Of a DNA stretch of 64,000 nucleotides, positions 1 to 7,740 are shown piece by piece. The number at the start of each line of letters is the position of its first letter. Positions within the stretch are counted from its first letter, which is position 1. A model generated the notes under the pieces. It worked only from the letters and a program-made list of their open reading frames with translations, did not search any database and was not told where the DNA came from. The DNA comes from Haloactinopolyspora alba. GTDB taxonomy: Bacteria; Actinomycetota; Actinomycetes; Jiangellales; Jiangellaceae. The position numbers and the translations under genes are program-made. Location: positions 1 to 64,000 of the forward strand of contig NZ_PYGE01000018.1 of assembly GCF_003014555.1 (NCBI RefSeq), read 5' to 3'.

Positions 1-84
1 AGTTTCTGATCCCTGACAAGACAGAAACCTAGAGCGAGAGCGGCGTGCAGCTCTATCAGACGCGCTCACCCACCCACGGAAACG
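1..84. other. Left-edge intergenic sequence with short hairpin
   Basis: There is no gene here. A small inverted repeat (GTTTCTG at 2-8, CAGAAAC at 22-28) lies about 60 bp beyond the stop of the first amidohydrolase. It could be part of a terminator for that minus-strand gene, but the stem is only 7 bp. The rest shows nothing recognisable. Confidence 0.35.
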
Positions 85-1335
85 TCACAAGAGCCCCTTG
101 TACACAGCCCGGATGTTCGCCTCGAGTGCGGCGAAGTCGTACGGGTCCCCGCCGACGAGCACCAGGTCGGCGCGGTTGCCCGGTTCGACAGTGCCCAGCT
201 CGTCCGCGACCCCGATCAACCGAGCGGCGGCGCTCGTCGCCGCCGCCAGCACCGCCGCCGGCTGCATTCCGGCCCGGCGCATGAGCTCCAGCTCACGTAG
301 GTTCTGCCCGTGCGGGCCGACGCCGCTGTCGGTGCCCATGGCGATCGGCACGCCGGCGGCGACCGCCCGGCTGACCGACTCCTGGTGGATCTGCGCCACT
401 TCCCGCGCCTTGGCGACGACGACCTCGGAGATCGCCGCGCCGGCGTCGGCGGCCTCGATCACCCAGTGCGGCGCGACCAGCGTGGGGACCAGGAACGTGC
501 CCGCTTCCAGCATCATCTCGATGGCCTCGTCGTCGAGGTACATGCCGTGCTCGACGGAGCGGACGCCCGCTCGGACCGCGTTCTTGATGCCGGCTGCCCC
601 CTGGGCGTGCGCCATCACGAAGATACCGGCCGCCGCTGCCTCCGCGGTGCACACGGCCAGCTCGTCCGGGCCGAACTGCGGGTGCCGGGGATCGTCGCGC
701 GGCGAGACCACGCCGCCGGACGTGCAGATCTTGATCACGTCGGCCCCCGCGCGGATCAGCTGGCGCACCCGGCGGCGCATCTCGTCCGGCCCGTCGACGA
801 CCGGGTCGGGGCGGCCCGGATGCGGCACGAACAGCGGGACGTCGATGCCGCTGGGATGCCAGCCGTCGGTGTGGCCCCCGGTCTGCCCGAGGATGCTGAC
901 GGCCGTCCGCAGCCTCGGTCCCTCGACCAGGCCGTCCTCGACCGCCTTCTTCACGCCGAGGTCAGCGCCGCCGGCGTCACGTACCGTGGTGACACCCCGG
1001 TCGAGGGTGGCGGCGAGGTTCCCGATGGCCGCGTAGAAGGCGTACGAGAACGGCCGCTCCAGATGGGCCATCAGCTCGACGCCGGAGATCATCACGTGCA
1101 CGTGGCAGTCGATGAGCCCCGGCAGGACCGTCATGCCGGTTGCGTCCACCGCGACGTCGCCGTCCAGACCGCTGCCCACGGCGACGATCCGGCCCTCCTG
1201 CACCGCGACGTCGGCCCGGCGGGGTGGCGCCCCGGTGCCGTCGAACACGTCGCCGCCGGTCACGACGAGCCGGCTCGCCGGGTCGTTCCTGGCGCTTCCC
1301 GCACCGCTGGCCGGCCCCGGTGTGGACGCGGTCAT
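85..1335 (-). CDS. Metal-dependent amidohydrolase (imidazolonepropionase/prolidase-like)
   Basis: The protein has 416 residues and belongs to the amidohydrolase superfamily (TIM-barrel metal-dependent hydrolases). The metal-binding CHVHVM motif (H78 and H80) follows the N-terminal beta-sandwich strands. Later come KICTSGG (candidate carboxylated Lys), HAQG, EHGMY and GTDSG, which supply the remaining His and Asp ligands in this superfamily. The start is the ATG whose first bases overlap the TGA of the upstream D-aminoacylase-like gene (ATGA), so the two are translationally coupled. An upstream in-frame extension reads as low-complexity Arg/Gly and is a shadow. The pair probably acts in breakdown of N-acylated or cyclic amino compounds or peptides. 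The exact substrate cannot be read from the sequence. Confidence 0.85.
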   Translation of the reverse strand: MTASTPGPASGAGSARNDPASRLVVTGGDVFDGTGAPPRRADVAVQEGRIVAVGSGLDGDVAVDATGMTVLPGLIDCHVHVMISGVELMAHLERPFSYAFYAAIGNLAATLDRGVTTVRDAGGADLGVKKAVEDGLVEGPRLRTAVSILGQTGGHTDGWHPSGIDVPLFVPHPGRPDPVVDGPDEMRRRVRQLIRAGADVIKICTSGGVVSPRDDPRHPQFGPDELAVCTAEAAAAGIFVMAHAQGAAGIKNAVRAGVRSVEHGMYLDDEAIEMMLEAGTFLVPTLVAPHWVIEAADAGAAISEVVVAKAREVAQIHQESVSRAVAAGVPIAMGTDSGVGPHGQNLRELELMRRAGMQPAAVLAAATSAAARLIGVADELGTVEPGNRADLVLVGGDPYDFAALEANIRAVYKGLL

Positions 1336-2888
1336 GCCCGCAGCACCTGCCCGGCCCGCTCCCCGGTGAAGCGGCCGTCGACGACGACGGGCCGGCCGCC
1401 GAGCAGAACCGCGTGGATGCCGTCCGGCCGGACGCCGGGCTCCGTGTAGGTGCCGCGGTGGCCGATCCGCTCGGGGTCGAACACGGTGACGTCGGCGTGG
1501 CAGCCGGGTAGGAGCACACCACGCCCGGCCAGCCCGAACTGGCGCGCGATCAGCGAGGTGGCCTTGCGTATCGCCTCTTCCCAGGTCAGCACCTTCTCGT
1601 CGCGGACGTAGCTGCCCAACAGCCGGGGAAAGCAACCGTAGGTGCGTGGATGCTGCAGGCCCAGCGGCGGGCCGTTGTCCGAGCCGACGCCCACCAGCGG
1701 GCTGCGCATGATCTCGCGGACGTCCGCCTCGGCCATCATCTCCAGGACGATCGCGGCCGTGGGGTCGGTGGCGAGCAGGTCGCACAGGGTGTCGAACGGG
1801 TCGCCGTCCCCGGCGACGTCGGCGAGCGCGCGACCCACCACGTTCTCGTCGGCGTGCGCGGTCACCAGGATCCGGGCCGGATGCGTGCTGGACCACATGC
1901 CGTCGCCCGGGTTCCCGCGTTCGGCGGCGGCGCGCAACGAGGCTCGCTGGGCCGGGTCGCGCAGCCGTGCCGTCATCGCCTCGCGCCCGCCGGCCGCGGC
2001 CGCGTTCGGCAGCAGCGCGAGCATGACGGTGCCGCCGGCCAGGTACGGGTACTGGTCGCCGACCACGTCCACCCCCGCCAGCCGGGCCTGCTCCATACGG
2101 TCCAGCAGCGCCCGCGCCTTGCCGTGCGCCGGGATGCCGGCGGCTTTGCAGTGCGAGATCTGCAGCCGGATGCCCCCGGCCCCGGCGATCGCCACCGCTT
2201 CGTCGACCGCGTCCTCGAGGAACCGGCCCTCGTCGCGCATGTGCGTGGCGTAGATGCGGCCGTGCACCCCGGCGACCTCGGCGATCTGCTCGAGTTCCGC
2301 CCGGTCCGCGAAACAGCCCGGCGGATAGATCAGCCCGGTGGAGAACCCGACCGCGCCCGCCTCGAACGCCTCCGCCGCGAGGGCCCGCATCCGTTCGACG
2401 GCGCCCGGGCGCAGCTCACCGTCCGCGCCGTTGGCGGTGAGCCGGAGCGTGTGGTGCCCGACCAGGTAGGCGATGTGATTGGTGGGCCCCAGCCGCTGCA
2501 CCGTGTCGAGGAAGCCGGCGAACGACCCCGGGAGGACCTCCGCGCCACCGGCCAGCTCGTCGAACATGTCCCGCACGACCTGCGCCGACTCCTCGGTCAG
2601 CGGGGCGAAACCGAACCCGCAGTTGCCCGCGATCTCCGTGGTCACACCCTGGTGCAGCTTGAAGGGCTGCGGTCCGTCCATGCCCGGGACGAGATCGCTG
2701 TGCGCGTGCGCGTCCACGAACCCGGGGGCGACGTACAGCCCGTCGCAGTCGAACTCCCGCGCGCCGGCCGCGGTGACCCGGCCGATCTCGGCCACTCGCC
2801 CACCGTCCACCAGCACGTCCGCGACCCGCCCGGCAGAGCCGAGCCCGTCGAAGACCGTGCCGCCGCGCAGGACCGACCGCTCGCCCAT
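1332..2888 (-). CDS. N-acyl-D-amino-acid deacylase family amidohydrolase
   Basis: The protein has 518 residues, close to the usual ~480-530 of D-aminoacylase-type amidohydrolases. The metal motif DAHAHSDL (H61, H63) comes after the N-terminal beta sandwich. It is followed by GNCGFGFAPL, which carries the family's conserved Cys, and by LQISHCK, GVGSDNGPP and a C-terminal sandwich ending in a 'TVFDP..I..RGTY..P...P.GI..V...G' pattern typical of D-aminoacylase and dihydroorotase-like enzymes. The reaction would be hydrolysis of N-acyl-D-amino acids to the D-amino acid plus a carboxylate. It is first in a two-gene unit and overlaps the next amidohydrolase by 4 nt. Family assignment is firm; the substrate is inferred. 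Confidence 0.88.
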   Translation of the reverse strand: MGERSVLRGGTVFDGLGSAGRVADVLVDGGRVAEIGRVTAAGAREFDCDGLYVAPGFVDAHAHSDLVPGMDGPQPFKLHQGVTTEIAGNCGFGFAPLTEESAQVVRDMFDELAGGAEVLPGSFAGFLDTVQRLGPTNHIAYLVGHHTLRLTANGADGELRPGAVERMRALAAEAFEAGAVGFSTGLIYPPGCFADRAELEQIAEVAGVHGRIYATHMRDEGRFLEDAVDEAVAIAGAGGIRLQISHCKAAGIPAHGKARALLDRMEQARLAGVDVVGDQYPYLAGGTVMLALLPNAAAAGGREAMTARLRDPAQRASLRAAAERGNPGDGMWSSTHPARILVTAHADENVVGRALADVAGDGDPFDTLCDLLATDPTAAIVLEMMAEADVREIMRSPLVGVGSDNGPPLGLQHPRTYGCFPRLLGSYVRDEKVLTWEEAIRKATSLIARQFGLAGRGVLLPGCHADVTVFDPERIGHRGTYTEPGVRPDGIHAVLLGGRPVVVDGRFTGERAGQVLRA

Positions 2889-3055
2889 GAAGCCGTTCCT
2901 CCCGTGTCGGCGACCACGTCACGACGTTCCGGTCACCGTAGCCGCCGACGGCACGGGGAACCTCGTCGACGCCACCACAGCGGCGTCGTCGGAATCGTCC
3001 GATCGGCCAACCGCCGGGCCGGACGCTCACGTCGGCCGCCGGGCTCGGCGGACTT

Positions 3056-3520
3056 TCACGTCCGCAAGTGCCCCAGCGCGCGGAAGGTGCTGCGCGCGAA
3101 GTCGCCGAGATCGACCGTGCCGAGCTCGTCGAGAGGAACCCAGGTCGCGGCGAGCGTTTCGTCGTGGTCCGGCGCCGGCCGCCCGGAAAGCACCCGGGCT
3201 TCGTAGACGATGCTGACGTAGGCCGCCTGGTCGCCGTTCGGATAGGTGATCCGGAACTCGGGGCCGCCGAGCGCGGCGACCAAGCGCGTCAGCTCGACCT
3301 CGACGCCCGCCTCCTCGCGCGCTTCCCGGACCGCGGCCGCAGCTGGCTCCTCGTCCACCTCTACCGAGCCGCCCACCGTCCCCCACCGCCCCGTGTCGGC
3401 CAGCCGGACCAGCAGAACCCGGCCGTCACGGTCGGTCGGCAGGACGGTCACCGACGGGAGCAGCACCAGCTCGTTTCCGACCGAGCGGCGCAGCTCACGC
3501 AGATATGGCGACATCGGCAC
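3056..3520 (-). CDS. NUDIX hydrolase
   Basis: The protein has 154 residues with a complete Nudix box at about residues 50-72: G-G-x(5)-E-x(7)-REAREEAGV, containing the REUXEE metal-binding helix. It would hydrolyse a nucleoside diphosphate linked to another moiety. The start is a GTG preceded by GAGGTGA at a suitable distance; an internal ATG two codons on is possible. It is followed downstream by the D-aminoacylase-like gene after a 167-nt gap, and upstream lies the long inverted repeat at 3565-3631. The substrate (mutagenic nucleotide, ADP-ribose, other) is not evident. Confidence 0.9.
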   Translation of the reverse strand: MPMSPYLRELRRSVGNELVLLPSVTVLPTDRDGRVLLVRLADTGRWGTVGGSVEVDEEPAAAAVREAREEAGVEVELTRLVAALGGPEFRITYPNGDQAAYVSIVYEARVLSGRPAPDHDETLAATWVPLDELGTVDLGDFARSTFRALGHLRT

Positions 3521-3564
3521 GGCACATCACCTCGCAGCGCTTCACCGTAATCGACCAGAGCTGG

Positions 3565-3631
3565 CTTGTTGCCTGTGCGTCGCGGACGGAGCCCCTTCAG
3601 GGCAGTCCATCCGCGACGCACAGGCAACAAG
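3565..3631. terminator. Long perfect inverted repeat downstream of the GDPD gene
   Basis: Two 22-nt arms (3565-3586 and 3610-3631) are perfect reverse complements, separated by 23 nt that themselves hold a small GCCC...GGGC hairpin. The element lies 34 nt past the stop of the minus-strand GDPD gene and about 45 nt before the NUDIX start. It can act as a factor-independent terminator on either strand. There is no T-tract, as is common in actinomycetes. Perfect long arms also fit a small repeat element. Confidence 0.6.
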
Positions 3632-3664
3632 GCTGGGCGCGGACCGACGGCGACGGATATGGCC

Positions 3665-4387
3665 TCAGCGGCTGGTGACGCCGTCCCGCCCGACGACCGT
3701 GACCATCTGGTCGACGTGATCGCCGTAGATCGCGTCGACGCGCATGTCGAGGAGTTGCTCGACGACGCCGGGCTTCTGTACGTCCCATGCGAACGCGTGC
3801 ACACCTGCCCGGTGACACAGCGCGGCGTACACCTCCGACCAGTCCAGCCGGTGCAGGTTCAGCGCGTCGACGCGGTGTTCGGCGAGCGTGACGGCGCCCT
3901 GCCGGACCCCCTCGCCGATGCGGCTCACCCGGGTGGAGTGCACCAGGTGCACGACCTCGTCGGCCCGACGCCACGCGTCCAGCACGGCCAGGTCGTCATG
4001 GCACAACCACAGCCGCTCGACCGCGCCCGCAGCGCGTGCCGCCGAGACGATCGCGTCGAAGGCGGCCGGGTCCTTGACGTCGAGGGACAGCTCGAAAGCG
4101 GAGCCACACGACGCGTAGAGGTCATCGAGCGTCGGCACGTGAGCGGGCAGCGCCGAGCGGGGCATGTCCGCGAACCGCTGCCGGCGAGGCCATCGGCCCA
4201 GCACACCGTCGTGGTCGAGCACGACCCGGCCGTCCGAGGTCATCCAGGCGTCGCTCTCGAGCCCGGTCGCGCCCTGCGACAGCGCCAGCTCGAACGCCGG
4301 CAGCGTGTTCTCGGGCGCCCGGTCCATGGCGCCGCGGTGTGCGAAGACGATGGGCGGCACACGTAGCGCCGGCACCCGCTCGGACAT
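3665..4387 (-). CDS. Glycerophosphodiester phosphodiesterase family protein
   Basis: The protein has 240 residues and the GDPD TIM-barrel signature. HRG at residues 17-19 is followed by ENTL (E26), then LESDAWMTSDGRVVLDHD carries the metal ligands E44 and D46 and the catalytic-site H59. It would release an alcohol and glycerol-3-phosphate from glycerophosphodiesters. No signal peptide is seen, so it is probably cytoplasmic. The start is the ATG at 4387, preceded by a strong GGAGGAGG ribosome site; an in-frame ATG 39 nt upstream lacks one and reads less protein-like. Transcription probably ends at the 3565-3631 inverted repeat. Confidence 0.9.
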   Translation of the reverse strand: MSERVPALRVPPIVFAHRGAMDRAPENTLPAFELALSQGATGLESDAWMTSDGRVVLDHDGVLGRWPRRQRFADMPRSALPAHVPTLDDLYASCGSAFELSLDVKDPAAFDAIVSAARAAGAVERLWLCHDDLAVLDAWRRADEVVHLVHSTRVSRIGEGVRQGAVTLAEHRVDALNLHRLDWSEVYAALCHRAGVHAFAWDVQKPGVVEQLLDMRVDAIYGDHVDQMVTVVGRDGVTSR

Positions 4388-4421
4388 CAGGTCCTCCTCC
4401 GGCCGCGTCGACGGATCGCTG

Positions 4422-4531
4422 CCCATTCTTGCCGATCATCGGCATTTCCCGTGCACATGACACGGAAAGTGCCGGTGATCAGCGCAGTGGTCGGGACATC
4501 TTGCCAGGTCAGTCACGCACTGCAAGAATGG
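4422..4531. repeat. Nested imperfect palindrome
   Basis: A 20-nt arm at 4434-4453 pairs with 4461-4480 around a 7-nt loop with three non-Watson-Crick positions, two of which can be G-U on one or the other strand. Outside it, the 10-mer at 4423-4432 (CCATTCTTGC) is repeated inverted at 4522-4531. Its place upstream of the GDPD start suggests an operator, an attenuator or a small repeat element. Nothing decides between them here. Confidence 0.45.
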
Positions 4532-4682
4532 ATCTTGAGCCAGCCCGCTCATCCGGACACTCGACGCTGGCTGCGGCGGGCGCGAGTCGACTCGTCATGA
4601 CTCGTGCTCCGGACGAAGCCATGCCTTTTGTCATATCAACAGTGACGAACCATCGCTATTACCGACATTCAGCTGAGACGGG

Positions 4683-4705
4683 GCATTCCGGAAATGACGG
4701 AATGC
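4683..4705. promoter_or_regulatory. Short inverted repeat upstream of the carboxylate-amine ligase gene
   Basis: The arms GCATTCCG and CGGAATGC are separated by 7 nt, with the right arm ending 16 nt before the ATG at 4722. It may be an operator or an RNA hairpin near the ribosome site. No regulator can be assigned. Confidence 0.3.
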
Positions 4706-4721
4706 GTGTCACACTCCACAG

Positions 4722-5858
4722 ATGCACATCCCGTTCACGCCGTCCGAGGGCAGCAGCCTCGGCGTGGAGTGGGAACTGCAGCTGGTCGACCCGCGCACCC
4801 GCGAACTGACGTCGGGCGCGGTCGAGATCCTCGAGGACATCCGGCCACCGGACGCCGACGAGCACCCGAAAGCCAAGCACGAGCTCCTGCAGTCCACCAT
4901 CGAGGTCATCACCGGTGTGTGCGGCACCGTCGCCGAGGCGCACGCCGACCTCGCCGAGACGGTCCGGGTCGTGTCCCGCGCAGCAGAACACCAGGGGCTC
5001 GCGCTGATGTGTGCCGGCACTCACCCCATCAGCAACTGGGCCACCCAGGACATCAGCCCGAAACCGCGCTATCAGCAGCTCGTCGCGCATTTGCAGTGGC
5101 TGGCCCGGCGCCTGCAGATCTTCGGCGTCCACGTCCACGTCGGCGTGCGGTCGCCGGACAAGGCCATCCCGATCGTGAACGCGCTCACCGCGTACGTGCC
5201 GCATTTCCTGGCGCTGTCGGCGTCGTCGCCGTTCTGGGTCGGCCACGACACCGGGCTGGCCTCGTCACGCAGCAAGGTCTTCGAGTCGTTGCCGACAGCA
5301 GGGCTGCCGTACCAGCTCTCCGGGTGGGACCAGTTCGAGAGCTACATGGAGACACTGGTCTCGAGCCAGACCATCGAGTCCGTCCGCGAGGTCTGGTGGG
5401 ACATCCGCCCGCACCCCGACTTCGGGACCGTCGAGCTGCGCATCTGCGACGGACTGCCCACGCTCGACGAGGTCGCGGTCATCGCCGCTCTGGCGCAGTG
5501 CCTGGTCCAGCGGCTCGACGACGACCTCGACCGCGGCCACACTCCCCAGTCATCGCACGACTGGGTCGTGCGCGAGAACAAGTGGCGCGCCGCCAGGTAC
5601 GGCCTCGACGCCGAGATCATCATGGACGATCACGGCACCGTCGTGCCCGCTCGGCAAGCGTTGTTCGATTTGGCTGACGAACTCATGCCCGTTGCCCGTA
5701 GACTGTCGTGCGCTGACGAGCTCGCGGGTATCGACCGCATCCTCGCGATCGGCGCGAGCTACCAGCGTCAACGCGCGATAGCAGAGGCGAGCGGCGGTGA
5801 TTTGACCAAGGTCGTCGACAGCCTCTTGGAGGAGATGGCAACGGGGTTGACGGCGTGA
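4722..5858 (+). CDS. YbdK-type carboxylate-amine ligase (glutamate-cysteine ligase GCS2 family)
   Basis: The protein has 378 residues, the normal size for GCS2/YbdK enzymes. It shows the family pattern GVEWELQLVD near residue 14, a VHVHVGV strand, SRSKVFESLPTAG, and WWDIRPHPDFGTVELRICD with the conserved acidic metal ligands. The family ligates an amino acid to the gamma-carboxyl of glutamate using ATP, but many actinobacterial members have no proven substrate. The ATG is the first start after a region of inverted repeats. The stop overlaps the next gene's GTG (GTGA), so it is coupled to the M20 amidohydrolase. Confidence 0.88.
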   Translation: MHIPFTPSEGSSLGVEWELQLVDPRTRELTSGAVEILEDIRPPDADEHPKAKHELLQSTIEVITGVCGTVAEAHADLAETVRVVSRAAEHQGLALMCAGTHPISNWATQDISPKPRYQQLVAHLQWLARRLQIFGVHVHVGVRSPDKAIPIVNALTAYVPHFLALSASSPFWVGHDTGLASSRSKVFESLPTAGLPYQLSGWDQFESYMETLVSSQTIESVREVWWDIRPHPDFGTVELRICDGLPTLDEVAVIAALAQCLVQRLDDDLDRGHTPQSSHDWVVRENKWRAARYGLDAEIIMDDHGTVVPARQALFDLADELMPVARRLSCADELAGIDRILAIGASYQRQRAIAEASGGDLTKVVDSLLEEMATGLTA

Positions 5859-7036
5859 CCGACACCTGGCTCTCGAGCTGGCTGACCATTCACCACGACG
5901 AACTCGTCGCGATGCGGCGGCAGCTGCACACCCATCCCGAGCTCGGCTTCGCCGAGCATCGGACGACCGAACTCATCGTCGAGCGGCTCACGGCCGCCGG
6001 CCTGCACCCCCGGGTGCTGCCGCGCGGCACCGGCGTGGCCGTCGACATCGGCTCCGGCCCACGCACCGTCGGCCTGCGCGCCGACATCGACGCGCTCCCC
6101 CTGGCCGACGTCAAGGACGTGCCGTACCGCTCGGGCATCGACGGGGTCTGCCATGCCTGCGGGCACGACGCGCACACCGCCATGGCCGTTGGCGCGGCGC
6201 TCGCACTCGCGGACGTGCCGCAGCTCCCGGGCCGGGTGCGGGTGATCTTCCAGCCGGCCGAAGAGATCATGGGCGGTGCGCGCGAGGTCGTCGCCGCAGG
6301 TGAGCTCGACGACGTCGAGCGGATCTTCGCCCTGCACTGCGACCCGCGGCTGCCCGTCGGCCAGCTCGGGCTGCGTCCCGGTCCGATCACGGCCGCGTGC
6401 GACCTGGTCGAGGTGCACATCAGCGGCCCGGGAGGGCACACCGCGCGCCCGCAGCTGACCGTCGACGTGGTGGACACACTGGCGCGCATCGCCGCCGACA
6501 CTCCCGCCCTGCTCGCCCGCCAGATCGACATCCGCTCCGGGCTGTCGCTGGTGTGGGGGGCCATCCAGGCGGGCTCGCCGCCCAACGCCATCCCGTCCGA
6601 GGGCGTCCTGCGCGGCACGGTGCGCGTCCTCGACCACGCGGCGTGGGCCGACGCCGAGAAACACGTCCGCACCATCGTCTCCGACATCGCCGCACAGGCC
6701 GGCGCCGGCGTCGAGGTCCACTACGAACGCGGCGTGCCGCCGGTGGTCAACGACGACTCCAGCGTGGCGCTGATGCACACCGGCATCAGCGCGGAACTCG
6801 GCGAACGCGCCATCACCGGCACGCAGACCAGCATGGGCGGCGAGGACTTCGCCTGGTACGGCGAGCGCGTCCCGCTGGCGATGGCCCGCCTCGGTGTGCA
6901 CGGCAACACTCTGGGCACCATGCGCGACCTGCACCAGGGCAACTTCGATCTGGACGAGCAGGCGCTGGGGCACGGCGTCCGGGCTCTGGTGGGAACCGCT
7001 CTGGCGGCTCTGGGGCCGGGCGTCACCCCGGCCTGA
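5855..7036 (+). CDS. M20 family metallo-amidohydrolase (N-acyl amino acid/peptide hydrolase)
   Basis: The protein has 393 residues, matching the M20D amidohydrolases (hippurate, IAA-amino acid and N-acetyl-L,L-DAP hydrolase relatives). Visible motifs in order are HTHPELGF, GLRADIDALPL, HACGHDAHTAM (metal ligands), QPAEE (catalytic Glu), a dimerisation-domain GGHTARP, and GGEDFAWY near the C-terminus. The start is a GTG inside the last codons of the preceding ligase gene. Coupling of a gamma-glutamyl-type ligase with an amide hydrolase suggests opposing or sequential steps on one amide compound. That link is inference. Confidence 0.92.
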   Translation: MTDTWLSSWLTIHHDELVAMRRQLHTHPELGFAEHRTTELIVERLTAAGLHPRVLPRGTGVAVDIGSGPRTVGLRADIDALPLADVKDVPYRSGIDGVCHACGHDAHTAMAVGAALALADVPQLPGRVRVIFQPAEEIMGGAREVVAAGELDDVERIFALHCDPRLPVGQLGLRPGPITAACDLVEVHISGPGGHTARPQLTVDVVDTLARIAADTPALLARQIDIRSGLSLVWGAIQAGSPPNAIPSEGVLRGTVRVLDHAAWADAEKHVRTIVSDIAAQAGAGVEVHYERGVPPVVNDDSSVALMHTGISAELGERAITGTQTSMGGEDFAWYGERVPLAMARLGVHGNTLGTMRDLHQGNFDLDEQALGHGVRALVGTALAALGPGVTPA

Positions 7037-7092
7037 GCACGTCCCGCCCGGCGGCACCGCCCGAGTACGGTGTCCCGGATACGGTGCACGGT

Positions 7093-7740
7093 ATGGAAGC
7101 AGTCGTGTTCGACCTCGACGGGGTGCTGGTGGACTCCGAGCGCGCCTGGGACGAGATCCGCCGTGCGGTCGTCGCCGAGCACGGCGGCACCTGGACCGCG
7201 GAGGCGACCCGCGCGATGCAGGGCATGAGCACGCCGGAATGGGCTGCCTACCTGGTGGAGACGCTCGGCGCCCGGCTCAGCGCCGAACGCGCCGCGCAGC
7301 TGGTGGTCGGCGAGATGGCGCGCCGGTACGCCGAACAACCACCGCTGCTGCCCGGCGCGGCCGAGACGGTGCGCGCCGTTCTCGATCGCGCGCCGGTCGG
7401 CATCGCGAGCTCGTCGCCGCCGGAACTGATCCGGGCGTTCCTCGAGTACACCGACCTGGCCGCACGGGTGCGCGTCGCCGTCTCCAGCGAGCAGGTCAGC
7501 GCCGGCAAACCCGAGCCGGACGTCTACCTCGAGGCGGCGCGCCAGCTCGGTGTCGACGCGAGCGCCGCCGCGGCCGTCGAGGACTCCACGAACGGGCTGC
7601 GCGCCGCGCTGGCGGCCGGGATGACCGTGTACGCGACACCGAACCCGCATTTCCCGCCCGATCCGGGCGTGCTGGCGTCGGTGGCCGCGGTGCTCAGCGA
7701 CGTGCGGGAGCTACCGGCCGCCCTCGACGCGGCGGCGTGA
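7093..7740 (+). CDS. HAD superfamily phosphatase (beta-phosphoglucomutase-like)
   Basis: The protein has 215 residues with all four HAD motifs: FDLDGVLVDSE (motif I nucleophile and acid/base Asp, near residue 6-10), SSSPP (motif II), GKPEPDVY (motif III Lys), and AVEDSTNGLRAA (motif IV). The helical cap between motifs I and II identifies subfamily IA, the phosphoglycolate/phosphoglucomutase/sugar-phosphatase group. The ATG has no strong ribosome site and a GTG two codons upstream is also possible. Its 3' end overlaps the convergent MFS gene by 47 bp. The substrate is not evident. Confidence 0.88.
   Translation: MEAVVFDLDGVLVDSERAWDEIRRAVVAEHGGTWTAEATRAMQGMSTPEWAAYLVETLGARLSAERAAQLVVGEMARRYAEQPPLLPGAAETVRAVLDRAPVGIASSSPPELIRAFLEYTDLAARVRVAVSSEQVSAGKPEPDVYLEAARQLGVDASAAAAVEDSTNGLRAALAAGMTVYATPNPHFPPDPGVLASVAAVLSDVRELPAALDAAA

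Larger units (their letters stand above)
4388..4721. other. Divergent intergenic region between GDPD and YbdK-type ligase
   Basis: This 334-bp gap separates divergent genes and is visibly less GC-rich than its surroundings. It holds the nested palindrome at 4422-4531, an A/T-rich stretch around 4620-4680 likely to contain the rightward promoter, and a short inverted repeat (GCATTCCG at 4683-4690, CGGAATGC at 4698-4705) just upstream of the ligase start. No convincing reading frame was found. Confidence 0.5.

Noticed and set aside
45-284. 79-codon frame at the left edge
   Set aside because: It is antisense to the end of the first amidohydrolase and composed almost wholly of Arg/Pro/Ser.
1650-3206. 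518-codon open frame on the plus strand
   Set aside because: It is antisense to the D-aminoacylase-like gene, whose metal motifs are intact. The plus-strand product is Arg/Gly/His-rich noise.
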